This document shows, in pieces, positions 45,696-53,874 of a stretch of 64,000 nucleotides of DNA. Numbering within the stretch: the stretch's first letter is position 1; each line of letters starts with the position of its first letter. Made by a program: the position numbers and the translations under genes. The stretch spans positions 372,001-436,000 of the forward strand of contig NZ_CP162005.1 in assembly GCF_040822065.1 (NCBI RefSeq), in the 5' to 3' direction. The DNA is from Pedobacter sp. WC2423. GTDB taxonomy: Bacteria; Bacteroidota; Bacteroidia; Sphingobacteriales; Sphingobacteriaceae. The notes below the pieces were generated by a model. That model did no database searches. It was given only the letters and a program-made list of their open reading frames with translations, and was not told where the DNA came from.

Positions 45696-46088
45696 ATGGA
45701 AAATAATGATGCCCTTATTAAAAAATTAAAGCTGATCAGGAAATTAAATGAGGGGCTTTGGGGTTGGCCGGAGGAAAAGGAGCGTTTGCAGCAGGCCGAA
45801 GATCTTTTAGAAGAATTAATCTCAGAATTTCCTGAAAATACGCTGGTCATGACGAGTATAGGTGCATTGCGATGCGACCAGGGTAAACATAAAGAGGCAA
45901 TTGTATTTTTGAAAAAGGCTGAGTCTATTGGATCGGCTGATCGCAATTTATATCTGAATATAGCGATTGCAATGCTGAATATTTCTGCTCAGACCAGGGC
46001 AAATGCTAAAATCTATTTTAAAAAGGCTGAAGGATTTGAAGCGGATAAATTAAGTCTGGCCGCTTATTTTGATCCCCAGGGGTATTAA
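45696..46088 (+). CDS. Small TPR-repeat protein
   Basis: The 130-residue cytosolic protein has two to three tetratricopeptide-like helix pairs: AEDLLEELISEFPENTLVMTSIGALRCDQGKHKEAIVFLKKAESIGS (~30-85) and LYLNIAIAMLNISAQTRANAKIYFKKAEGFEAD (~88-122). There is no signal peptide. It begins 76 bases after NRPS2, behind a hairpin, and 218 bases before the LanC gene. It could be a scaffold for either biosynthetic system; nothing in the sequence chooses between them. Confidence 0.65.
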   Translation: MENNDALIKKLKLIRKLNEGLWGWPEEKERLQQAEDLLEELISEFPENTLVMTSIGALRCDQGKHKEAIVFLKKAESIGSADRNLYLNIAIAMLNISAQTRANAKIYFKKAEGFEADKLSLAAYFDPQGY

Positions 46089-46306
46089 GGTTTCCTTGTT
46101 TTTACTAAATTCTTTTCTGATTAAAAATCCTGAATCTTCATCTGTTTTATTTCACAAATACATGTCCTGAATATGTTTTAGTGCAATAAATTTAAATTAT
46201 AAACTTTTTTGTTTTTAAATAAAGCAAAATATATAATTTTAATTGAAATAAAATTTATAATTTGAATTCTGTAATTACACTGTAGTTATACAATGTTAAA
46301 CAGAAT

Positions 46307-47518
46307 ATGATTGAAAATAAGTTAAAAAATCAGGTAGAAGCAGAATTATCGCGGTTAAATCAATATTTTCTGGAAACAGATGATACTGAAAATAACATAG
46401 GCTTATATATGGGAATGTCTGGCAGTTGTTTATTACTCAGCCTTAACTATTTAACCAGCGGCAATGAAATCTACTATGAAAAACTTGGTTCCTTATTAAA
46501 TAAAATCAATGATTTTATTAATGAGAACCCTAATCCCGATCCTTCTTTCTCTTCTGGACTGGCTGGTTGGGGCTGGCTTATTGAATATATGTCTCAGAAA
46601 GGAATACTAGGCACTGAGGCTGATCTTTTATTATCAGACGTAGACATTTACCTCAGCTCCAGGATGAAGGCTATGCTTTTAAAGCATAATCTCGACCAGC
46701 TGAACGGCGCTTTAGGTATAGGAAGATACTTCATGAAAAGAGGTAAAAAGGACGAAGTATTAACTCTCCTGACTTATTTGGAACAGCATAAAATTGAATC
46801 AGGTGATGAAATAAAATGGCGCAGGGAGAACTGGCGGAAGGCAGGTACTTACTTCTATGATTTCAGTCTGGCACATGGAGTAACTGGTATTATTCAGTTT
46901 CTCATTTCCTGTTTCAGAAATAACATAGAAAAGGAAAGATGCAGTTACCTGATTGCCGGAGGTGCCCGGTTTTTAATCCATAACAGACAGCCTTTTGAGG
47001 AAGCAGGTTCGTTTTTTCCGGGTATTATCAATTTTGAAGACTATCAGGCAGGAGTTCACAAAAACGCTCAGAGCCGGCTGGCCTGGTGTTACGGAGATCT
47101 GACCATTTTTTACATTCTGCTTGATGCTGCCGATGTTCTTGAAGATGAAGAGCTTCGTGAGCTGGCTATAGCAGGTCTTTTAAAAAATACCTTAAGAACA
47201 TCATTTGAGGAAACTTCTGTAATAGATGCAGGATTTTGTCATGGCGCTTCGGGTATTATTCACGTTTTCAATAAAATCTGGAGAAAAACGAACATAGAAA
47301 ATTTTCTCAGGTCTTCCGAATTCTGGTTGGAACAAACATTGGCCTATAGCTCAGGGAAGCCTGCTGAAGAAGGATATGAATTTCTGGTAGGAAATTTTGA
47401 AGAGCGGAGTTTAAAAAGTTGTTCCACCCTATTAGAAGGGAGTACTGGTGTTGCATTGGCCTATCTCAGTTATCTAAATCCCGAAATCTCAGATTGGGAC
47501 GAAAGTATGCTATTATAA
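46307..47518 (+). CDS. LanC-like lanthionine cyclase
   Basis: The 403-residue protein has the LanC alpha-toroid pattern with repeated G-x-G-segments. Zinc ligands are Cys261 (WCYGD) and Cys311-His312 (FCHGASG), equivalent to Cys284, Cys330 and His331 of nisin cyclase; AHGVTG at ~191 is a further family motif. It adds cysteine thiols to dehydrated Ser/Thr in the precursor, closing thioether rings. It is followed 86 bases later by two precursor genes and then by the dehydratase, so it belongs to a class I lanthipeptide set. An AT-rich stretch before the start suggests its own promoter. Confidence 0.93.
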   Translation: MIENKLKNQVEAELSRLNQYFLETDDTENNIGLYMGMSGSCLLLSLNYLTSGNEIYYEKLGSLLNKINDFINENPNPDPSFSSGLAGWGWLIEYMSQKGILGTEADLLLSDVDIYLSSRMKAMLLKHNLDQLNGALGIGRYFMKRGKKDEVLTLLTYLEQHKIESGDEIKWRRENWRKAGTYFYDFSLAHGVTGIIQFLISCFRNNIEKERCSYLIAGGARFLIHNRQPFEEAGSFFPGIINFEDYQAGVHKNAQSRLAWCYGDLTIFYILLDAADVLEDEELRELAIAGLLKNTLRTSFEETSVIDAGFCHGASGIIHVFNKIWRKTNIENFLRSSEFWLEQTLAYSSGKPAEEGYEFLVGNFEERSLKSCSTLLEGSTGVALAYLSYLNPEISDWDESMLL

Positions 47519-47604
47519 TATTTAAATCATACCAGAGTAACTATTCTGGGAAGGCGGAATCCGAAAAGCCTATAGAGTAGGAATAAAATTAAACCGTAAT
47601 TTTT

Positions 47605-47790
47605 ATGAAAAATGAAAACATTAAAAATTCAAAATTAACATTGAAAAAAGTAACCATTGTAGAATTAAGTCAGGAAGATCTTGCACTGGTTACTGGTGGG
47701 GTTAAGGCCGAATCACAGTTGCTAACTACCTCTCACTTTAGTTGTACCGGATCTCTTTGCTGTGCTACAGAAGTACCTACTGAACACTAA
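47605..47790 (+). CDS. Class I lanthipeptide precursor 1
   Basis: A 61-residue precursor. The leader (1-32) has the Bacteroidota LKKVTIVELSQEDLALVTGG form, ending in Gly31-Gly32; the core (33-61) is 29 residues with Thr41, Thr42, Ser43, Ser46, Thr48, Ser50, Thr55 and Thr59 as dehydration candidates and Cys47, Cys52 and Cys53 for ring closure. The key region is SCTGSLCC. Cleavage after the double glycine is expected. It has a close paralogue 59 bases downstream and modification genes on both sides. Confidence 0.92.
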   Translation: MKNENIKNSKLTLKKVTIVELSQEDLALVTGGVKAESQLLTTSHFSCTGSLCCATEVPTEH

Positions 47791-47849
47791 AATTTCCCTT
47801 AAATTATCTTAAAACTTTAATCAATTCATAATCAAAACAAAACCAGTTT

Positions 47850-48047
47850 ATGGAAAGTAATTCAGAAAAATCACCAGGTAAAAAAGTAGTGCTTAAAAAA
47901 ACTGTTATTTCAGTTTTAAACGAAGAAGATCTTGCACTGGTTACAGGTGGAGTTAAGCCAGAGCCGTATTTATGGACAACATCTTTTGTGAGTTGTACCG
48001 GAACTCTTTGCTGTGATGGAACCAAAACAGTTGTACCAAACGACTAA
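47850..48047 (+). CDS. Class I lanthipeptide precursor 2
   Basis: A 65-residue paralogue of the preceding gene. The leader ends in Gly33-Gly34 (NEEDLALVTGG); the core (35-65) has 31 residues with Thr43, Thr44, Ser45, Ser48, Thr50, Thr52, Thr58 and Thr60, and Cys49, Cys54 and Cys55. The SCTGTLCC segment aligns with SCTGSLCC of precursor 1, and a TTS trio precedes it in both. The N-terminal leader differs more than the core, suggesting an old duplication under selection on the ring region. A hairpin follows the stop. Confidence 0.92.
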   Translation: MESNSEKSPGKKVVLKKTVISVLNEEDLALVTGGVKPEPYLWTTSFVSCTGTLCCDGTKTVVPND

Positions 48048-48067
48048 CTGTTTTCAGATTTTTATTA

Positions 48068-48095
48068 GGTTAATGGCTCTTTGGAGCCATTAACC
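48068..48095 (+). promoter_or_regulatory. Hairpin between precursor 2 and the dehydratase
   Basis: A 12-base perfect stem (GGTTAATGGCTC and complement) with a 4-base loop and only a weak T run lies 20 bases before the dehydratase start. It fits a partial terminator or mRNA stabiliser that keeps precursor expression above enzyme expression. Confidence 0.65.
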
Positions 48096-48114
48096 TTGCT
48101 TTGTGTGCACACCT

Positions 48115-51100
48115 ATGAATTATTCTTTTTTAAATAAAATAATTATCCGTACTCCTTTAAAGCCTTTTAAATCTTCTTTTTCTTTAGCAGAGTTAAAAGA
48201 ACTTTATTCAAATCAGACCGTATTGGAGGCCCTGTTTCTTTCTTCCCAGGTACTTTACTATGAATGTGTCAAATGGCTGAATGGTGAATATACTGAAGGT
48301 AAAGAACAAGATAAATTAGTCTTTTCTTTGTTGAAATATGCAATTAGAATGCATACCAGGTGCACACCTTTTGGGATGTTTGCAGGCTGCGGGATTACCG
48401 GGACAGCTAATCAGTACCTGCTGTTAAATAGTCATGCTTTCAGATCGACCAGGTTAGATATGAATTACTCTTATCTGCTATCACTAAGAACTGCAGAAAA
48501 GAGTTTTCTTAAACCTTACCTTAAATATACCATTAACAGTAGTCTATATCAAATAAAGGATAAAATCAGGTATGTTGAATATATCTATATTGGTTCAAAA
48601 CGTTTACATCAGATCGCAGAAGTAGAGCTTTCTGATTATCTGTCTGAGATTCTTTCGGCCGCAGCAAATGGGCAATATTATGAAGAGCTTATTCAGATAC
48701 TGATTGCTCAGGATATAGCAATTGATGAAGCGACTGGTTTTATTGATGAAATCATTGGAGCTCAAATTTTAACAAGTAATCTTGATCCTTCAGTTACCGG
48801 GTTGGAACCCCTGGATAAAATCTTATCCGTATTAACTGATATCAGTTTACGTCATCCATTACAAACTGAAATCACTACTTTATTATTATTTCTTAAAGGC
48901 ATTAAGGATTCACTCCTGGTTATTGACGGGAATTTTGAAAATGAAATTTATAAATATGAAAAGCTTGCATCAGATCTTAAAGAAACAGAGGTGCCTTTCC
49001 AGCTTAGCAGGCTTGTTCAAACAGATATGTTTTCGGCTATCGTTCCTTTGAATAATAAGCAGGGAACTGAAGATTCGTGGCTCTTAAAAGACACTCTTGC
49101 TAAAGCTTTGAGGGTTTTGAATAAGCTGACCCCGAAACCTTCGAAAATACGTTTAAAAGAATTTAAAGAAAAGTTTTACCGGCGATATGAAAATGCAGAA
49201 GTCCCTTTAATGCTTGCTTTAGATAATGAAGCAGGTATCGGTTATGGTGCAAATTCAAATGAATCCGGAGATATATCCGCATTGCTGAGAAATATACCGA
49301 TCATCAGGAATAACAGGGAAGATAGTAAGACAATTAATATAGATAAGATCCATACATTTTTATATAAAAAACTGATGGACGCCAGATCCAATAATGCGCA
49401 TGTAATTTTAATCGATGAGGTGGAATTAGCTGATTTCAAGGAAGGTTGGAATGATCTGTCTGCAACGATGACTATATTTTGCACTTCATTCGGAACTTTG
49501 AATGGCATGCCTCTGGTTGGTGTCAAGCACGTTGGAGGTACCAGTGCTATCAATCTGATTGGTAGATTTGGCGCCGGCAACCAGGATATTAAAGATTTTA
49601 TTGATGAAATCTCAGTGATTGATGAAAAAAACTATCCTGATACTGTTCTGGCTGAAATTGCACATCTGCCTGAAAACGGGATGGGGAATTTCCTTTTCAG
49701 ACCAGCTTTCAGGTCTTATGAAATTCCATATTTGTCTCAATCATGCCGTCCGGCAGCACAACAGATTCATGTAGGTGACTTATACCTTTCTTTAAAACAG
49801 AACCGGTTAGTATTGCGCTCAAAAAGATTAGGTAAAGAAGTTGGGCCAAGATTAGGCAATGCACACAATTTTAATCAAAGTTCATTACCTGTTTATCATT
49901 TCCTGTGTGATATGCAGATGCAGAATTTCAGAAATGGATTGTATTTTGAATGGGGGGGGCTTGCAGATGGAATTGTTTTTCTTCCAAGGGTACAGACTGG
50001 TCAGGTCATCCTATCTTACGCGATCTGGAAATTAAAAGCTGAGGATTATGCCTTCTTATTCCCCGCTTCAGCTAATCATTCTGATTTGGTACTTGCAAAA
50101 GCAGTTGAAGATTGGAGAGAAAAGTTCAGGATTCCGGAGCTGTTTTATTTGGTAAATGATGACAATGAGTTATTAATTGATACCCGGTCTGCCTTAAGCA
50201 GGCAAATGTTTGTGCAGGAAATAAAAAAAAGAAGTGCTATCATTCTTAAAGAATATATAGCACACCAGGGAGATGTTCTTATACAAGATCAGGATGGACA
50301 TTTGTTTAACAATGAGCTTCTGGTTGTCATTGAAAAAGAGCAATTGAAAAATGTGATCGTCCCAAAACATGCCGCTGTTTTAGAACCGGAAACACTTCAA
50401 AGAGATTTTTCTGCTGGTAGCGAATGGCTTTATTATAAAATATACTGTGGCAATAAAACCGCTGATGACATACTATCTTCCGTGATTGATGAACTTGTTC
50501 AGAAGCTCCTTGAACAGGGAGTGATTGATCAATGGTTTTTCATCAGATATCAGGATCCTGATTTTCATTTGCGTGTACGGTTCCATCTCACAGATACAGT
50601 CCATTGTGGAGCTGTGATTACAGCTTTAAGCCAATGTTTAAAAAGATTTGAAGAAGAAGGTGTGGTATGGAAAATTCAAATTGACACCTATAAAAGAGAA
50701 ATGGAGCGTTATGGCTCTTCAACAATGAAAGCTGCGGAACAATTGTTTTTCCAGGATAGCAGAACTATTGTAAAAATGATTCCTCAATTTGTTAACGATG
50801 AAGATCAGCGCTGGCGTTTTGCTTTACTTTCAGTAAATGAATTTCTGGAGAATATGAATTTCACGACAGACCAGAAAATAGAATTAACGGGCTATTTGAA
50901 ACTAGCTTTCGGGAAAGAATTTGACCTGACAAAAATATCAAAGGCACAGCTCGATAAAGCATACAGACAGAAAAGGGCGGATATCGAAGGGCTTTTTGCG
51001 GGGGAAAATATCATGGGGCCGATGGAGAACATTTTGAAATACCGTACTGCATCTCTTACCCGGACCAATGAATTTATTCTCGCCCATTTTGCCCCATTGA

Positions 51101-51246
51101 ACCGCGGGTTGCTGAATGATTTTTGTTGTGCTATCATTCATATGATGATTAACAGGATATTCAGAAGCAGACAGCGTGCGCATGAACTTGTTTTATATGA
51201 TTTTCTTTACAGAAGCTACAGAACGAAGAAAGCCCTGGGCAGGTAA
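48115..51246 (+). CDS. LanB-type lanthipeptide dehydratase, full length
   Basis: From ATG 48115 the protein has 1,043 residues; a GTG at 48103 would add four residues and is less likely. The N-terminal glutamylation domain spans ~1-700 with the family block IRMHTRCTPFGMFAGCG near residue 80, and the C-terminal SpaB-like elimination domain spans ~760-1035 (WLYYKIYCGNKTADDIL, VIDQWFFIRYQDPDFHLRVRF). In class I systems it glutamylates Ser/Thr with glutamyl-tRNA and eliminates glutamate to give dehydroamino acids. Both parts are in one chain, as in nisin dehydratase. It ends the lanthipeptide set. Confidence 0.95.
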   Translation: MNYSFLNKIIIRTPLKPFKSSFSLAELKELYSNQTVLEALFLSSQVLYYECVKWLNGEYTEGKEQDKLVFSLLKYAIRMHTRCTPFGMFAGCGITGTANQYLLLNSHAFRSTRLDMNYSYLLSLRTAEKSFLKPYLKYTINSSLYQIKDKIRYVEYIYIGSKRLHQIAEVELSDYLSEILSAAANGQYYEELIQILIAQDIAIDEATGFIDEIIGAQILTSNLDPSVTGLEPLDKILSVLTDISLRHPLQTEITTLLLFLKGIKDSLLVIDGNFENEIYKYEKLASDLKETEVPFQLSRLVQTDMFSAIVPLNNKQGTEDSWLLKDTLAKALRVLNKLTPKPSKIRLKEFKEKFYRRYENAEVPLMLALDNEAGIGYGANSNESGDISALLRNIPIIRNNREDSKTINIDKIHTFLYKKLMDARSNNAHVILIDEVELADFKEGWNDLSATMTIFCTSFGTLNGMPLVGVKHVGGTSAINLIGRFGAGNQDIKDFIDEISVIDEKNYPDTVLAEIAHLPENGMGNFLFRPAFRSYEIPYLSQSCRPAAQQIHVGDLYLSLKQNRLVLRSKRLGKEVGPRLGNAHNFNQSSLPVYHFLCDMQMQNFRNGLYFEWGGLADGIVFLPRVQTGQVILSYAIWKLKAEDYAFLFPASANHSDLVLAKAVEDWREKFRIPELFYLVNDDNELLIDTRSALSRQMFVQEIKKRSAIILKEYIAHQGDVLIQDQDGHLFNNELLVVIEKEQLKNVIVPKHAAVLEPETLQRDFSAGSEWLYYKIYCGNKTADDILSSVIDELVQKLLEQGVIDQWFFIRYQDPDFHLRVRFHLTDTVHCGAVITALSQCLKRFEEEGVVWKIQIDTYKREMERYGSSTMKAAEQLFFQDSRTIVKMIPQFVNDEDQRWRFALLSVNEFLENMNFTTDQKIELTGYLKLAFGKEFDLTKISKAQLDKAYRQKRADIEGLFAGENIMGPMENILKYRTASLTRTNEFILAHFAPLNRGLLNDFCCAIIHMMINRIFRSRQRAHELVLYDFLYRSYRTKKALGR

Positions 51247-51357
51247 CCTGTGAGCTAAATTATATCCACAAGCTTCCTAAATTTACTTAATTATGGAGAA
51301 TTAGTTTCTGACACCCCTTATATTTGTGTCCGGCTGATTTTACAGGCCTTAAGCATT

Positions 51358-52053
51358 ATGGAAAAACTTAGTATGAAACAGACACAACTTCATCCTTCTA
51401 ATTTTGATTTTTTAAATAAATTAGGTCAGAATAATGATAGAGAATGGTTTCATGCACATAAAGATGAATTTCAAAAAGAACAGGTACAGATAGAAAATTT
51501 TGCTGATGCAATATTGCAAGAGCTGAATACCCATGATGTGATTGAAACCCCTTCGGGCAAAAAGAGCTTATACCGTATTTACAGAGATACCCGTTTCTCC
51601 AAAGATAAGACTCCTTATAAAACACATTGGAGCGGTAGTTTCAGCCGTGCAGGAAAATTCCGCAGAGGAGGTTATCATTTTCACCTCCAGGAAGGAAACA
51701 CTTATATTGCAGGCGGTTTTTTTGGTCCATCTACCGAAGACCTGAAACGAATCAGACAAGAAATTTCTTTTGATGCCACACCGCTCAGGAAAATATTAAG
51801 TAGTGCCTCATTTATTTCGACATTTGAAAACTTAAAAGGTGAACAACTCAAAACTACCCCTAAAGGGTTTGATGCCAATGATGAAGCCATTGATCTTTTA
51901 CGTTATAAACAATTCTTGCTGATCAGAAAGTTTTCGGATCAGGAAGTGCTGAGTGAAAACTTTTTGCAACAAGCCGGGCAGACTTTTAAAAACATGCGCC
52001 CATTTTTTGATTATATGAGTGAAATATTGACAACTGATATCAATGGGCTGTAA
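51358..52053 (+). CDS. DUF2461 domain protein
   Basis: The 231-residue cytosolic protein matches the DUF2461 (TIGR02453) pattern: FDFLNKLGQNNDREWFHAHKDEF at the N-terminus, KKSLYRIYRDTRFSKDKTPYKTHWSGSF at ~65-95, GGYHFHLQEGNTYIAGGFF at ~100-120. The family is widespread and its role is unknown. It follows the lanthipeptide dehydratase by 111 bases on the same strand, but its family is found in many contexts, so it is probably not part of that pathway. Confidence 0.88.
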   Translation: MEKLSMKQTQLHPSNFDFLNKLGQNNDREWFHAHKDEFQKEQVQIENFADAILQELNTHDVIETPSGKKSLYRIYRDTRFSKDKTPYKTHWSGSFSRAGKFRRGGYHFHLQEGNTYIAGGFFGPSTEDLKRIRQEISFDATPLRKILSSASFISTFENLKGEQLKTTPKGFDANDEAIDLLRYKQFLLIRKFSDQEVLSENFLQQAGQTFKNMRPFFDYMSEILTTDINGL

Positions 52054-52091
52054 ACTCAAACCCCTGACGCGTATTTTTTGAAATGCGTAAT

Positions 52092-52637
52092 CTATTTTAA
52101 TAATTTCCTGAGATACGCTAAAAGTTCAAGGCCTAATGCTGATTTTAATACCGGAATTAATACTTCTTCTAATTTCAGCTGTTCAACTTTATACATTTCA
52201 AACTTTCGGTCATTGCCATGGATGAGACTAAACTCAACATTTGAAATTCTGTCTGCAAGTTTTACAATAATGGCCTCTTCATTTTGGGCTATCTTTTTAT
52301 AGAAGTTAATTTTTCTTTCTGCCCGGCTGGCTCCCTGATCATCACTTAAAGTGTAAACGATTTCAGTAACTACTGCTCCGAATTTCTCTTCCAGTTCGGC
52401 TCTGGTCACTGCGGTATCTTCCAGTACATCGTGCAGCCAGGCCGCAATTAATAAGTTCAGATGATATGGAGTGCTCAGGTCAACATTGAACCTCATCAGC
52501 ACACTAATTACATTTCCAAGGTGTATCTCATAAGGAGATACACCATATTTCTGATCACCATGTGACTGAACTGCAAATGCCCGGGCTTCATTAAATAATC
52601 TTTTATAATCCGTTGTTTTTATATCTTTCGCAACCAT
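52092..52637 (-). CDS. MESH1/SpoT-like HD-domain phosphohydrolase
   Basis: The 181-residue protein has the HD pattern of (p)ppGpp hydrolases: HGDQKYGVSPYEIHLGNV at ~24-41 (first metal histidine), AAWLHDVLEDT at ~67-77 (HD pair) and IVKLADRISNVEF at ~118-130. It has no synthetase or regulatory domain, so it resembles the small stand-alone alarmone hydrolases that remove pyrophosphate from (p)ppGpp. Substrate is inferred from motif similarity. It is the last gene of a minus-strand run of three with a short gap (22 bases) after the DUF3298 lipoprotein. Confidence 0.8.
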   Translation of the reverse strand: MVAKDIKTTDYKRLFNEARAFAVQSHGDQKYGVSPYEIHLGNVISVLMRFNVDLSTPYHLNLLIAAWLHDVLEDTAVTRAELEEKFGAVVTEIVYTLSDDQGASRAERKINFYKKIAQNEEAIIVKLADRISNVEFSLIHGNDRKFEMYKVEQLKLEEVLIPVLKSALGLELLAYLRKLLK

Positions 52638-52659
52638 TGTATTAAATTATAGAATCCTG

Positions 52660-53829
52660 TTATAAACTAAGCTCCATTTTTTTAACAAAAGCAGGATTAA
52701 GATATTTCTTTAAATCCTTGTAGGGAACAGACACCACAAGTTGTCCTTGCGCAAAACTGGCAACTTCATAAGGATTATATAAAAATGCAATTCCATTGGC
52801 ATCAAAAAAGAAGTTCTTGTTCGCTGCCAGGTGATCATCAAATAATTGAGTGGTTAATGCCTCACCAGGTTTCACTTTATATTGTACTCTGAAATTCTTT
52901 TCTACTATTTTTTGTAAGGAAACAGAATCGATATTGATGACATCAGTTAAGGCTAACTGTTTTTGGTTTTTCACATCAAAACAATAAAATGTTGTCGCAT
53001 AATTATTATGTGCACCACCAGAATAGCCATCAAATAAATGCTTGACAATAGCAAAACCTCCACCATTGTATTGCATATAAAGATGCTGAGTTTTGGAATA
53101 GTTTGAACTGGCACTCAGTCTGTCTTCATCATCTTTCAGGCTGCTTATTTCAGTTTTGTATGCACTCAGATAACTCTTTGCATCAGCTTTTATACCTGCC
53201 ATCCAGGAAGGTGCATTTGGTATTTCCAGGAGTTTCCTGAACTGCTTATCCAGCCATAAGACCTCTGGAGTTTTTCCGGCAGGCATTAAATATTCATAAC
53301 TAATCACTGCCTGAGGTGAATCTTTTATTTTCGGAAATGCCTTGATTGAATCCTGATAGCTGGCAATATTAAAAGTATAACTTCCTTCAGGATACCTTTC
53401 TTCCAGTCGGATACTTGATTTTTCTTTGCCCTGTACCCTTAGTCCGCTTAATACAGTTCCTGTCCACTTCAATTGTAATTTTGGTCCGGCAGGCATGTCA
53501 TCCGAATACCGGTCTCCAAGACCACTTTCAGTCAGAATTATACTATCCTGACTAATTATTGTATCAGTGATCAGGTTCACCTGGGTGCCATTATAATCAT
53601 ATGTACCTGTAAAATTATTCCCGGTCCTGCTTAAATTGACCACTACATTCCGCTCGCCAATGATTCCCTGGAATCTTTTGTAAAAGCTTTCCGGAAGATG
53701 TTCCTGCACCGCTACCCGGCGGGATACTGCTTCTTTGGTGGTTGTGTCCTGAACTGATATTTTTTTCTCTGTTGAATGACAGCCGGCAATTAATGCCGAC
53801 AGACAAAAAGTATATAAGAATGGCTTCAT
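52660..53829 (-). CDS. DUF3298 (RsiV-like) lipoprotein
   Basis: The 389-residue protein has a lipobox LIAGC at the N-terminus (FCLSALIAGCHSTEKK) and a DUF4163/DUF3298-type C-terminal half. The segment HLFDGYSGGAHNNYATTFYCFDVKNQKQLALTDVI (~255-290) contains the conserved GGAH motif of the DUF3298 domain, and the tail VSVPYKDLKKYLNP is typical. The N-terminal half (~40-170) is a beta-rich region. In RsiV of Bacillus this domain binds lysozyme and acts as an anti-sigma sensor; here no membrane-sigma link is visible, so the function is open. Confidence 0.75.
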   Translation of the reverse strand: MKPFLYTFCLSALIAGCHSTEKKISVQDTTTKEAVSRRVAVQEHLPESFYKRFQGIIGERNVVVNLSRTGNNFTGTYDYNGTQVNLITDTIISQDSIILTESGLGDRYSDDMPAGPKLQLKWTGTVLSGLRVQGKEKSSIRLEERYPEGSYTFNIASYQDSIKAFPKIKDSPQAVISYEYLMPAGKTPEVLWLDKQFRKLLEIPNAPSWMAGIKADAKSYLSAYKTEISSLKDDEDRLSASSNYSKTQHLYMQYNGGGFAIVKHLFDGYSGGAHNNYATTFYCFDVKNQKQLALTDVINIDSVSLQKIVEKNFRVQYKVKPGEALTTQLFDDHLAANKNFFFDANGIAFLYNPYEVASFAQGQLVVSVPYKDLKKYLNPAFVKKMELSL

Positions 53830-53874
53830 AGATTTTTATAGCTGTATTTCGTAAAAATAAACAAATTTCAGCAT

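Noticed and set aside
48103..48114. GTG start for the LanB gene
   Set aside because: It adds only four residues (MCTP) that do not fit the family N-terminus; ATG 48115 gives the usual beginning.
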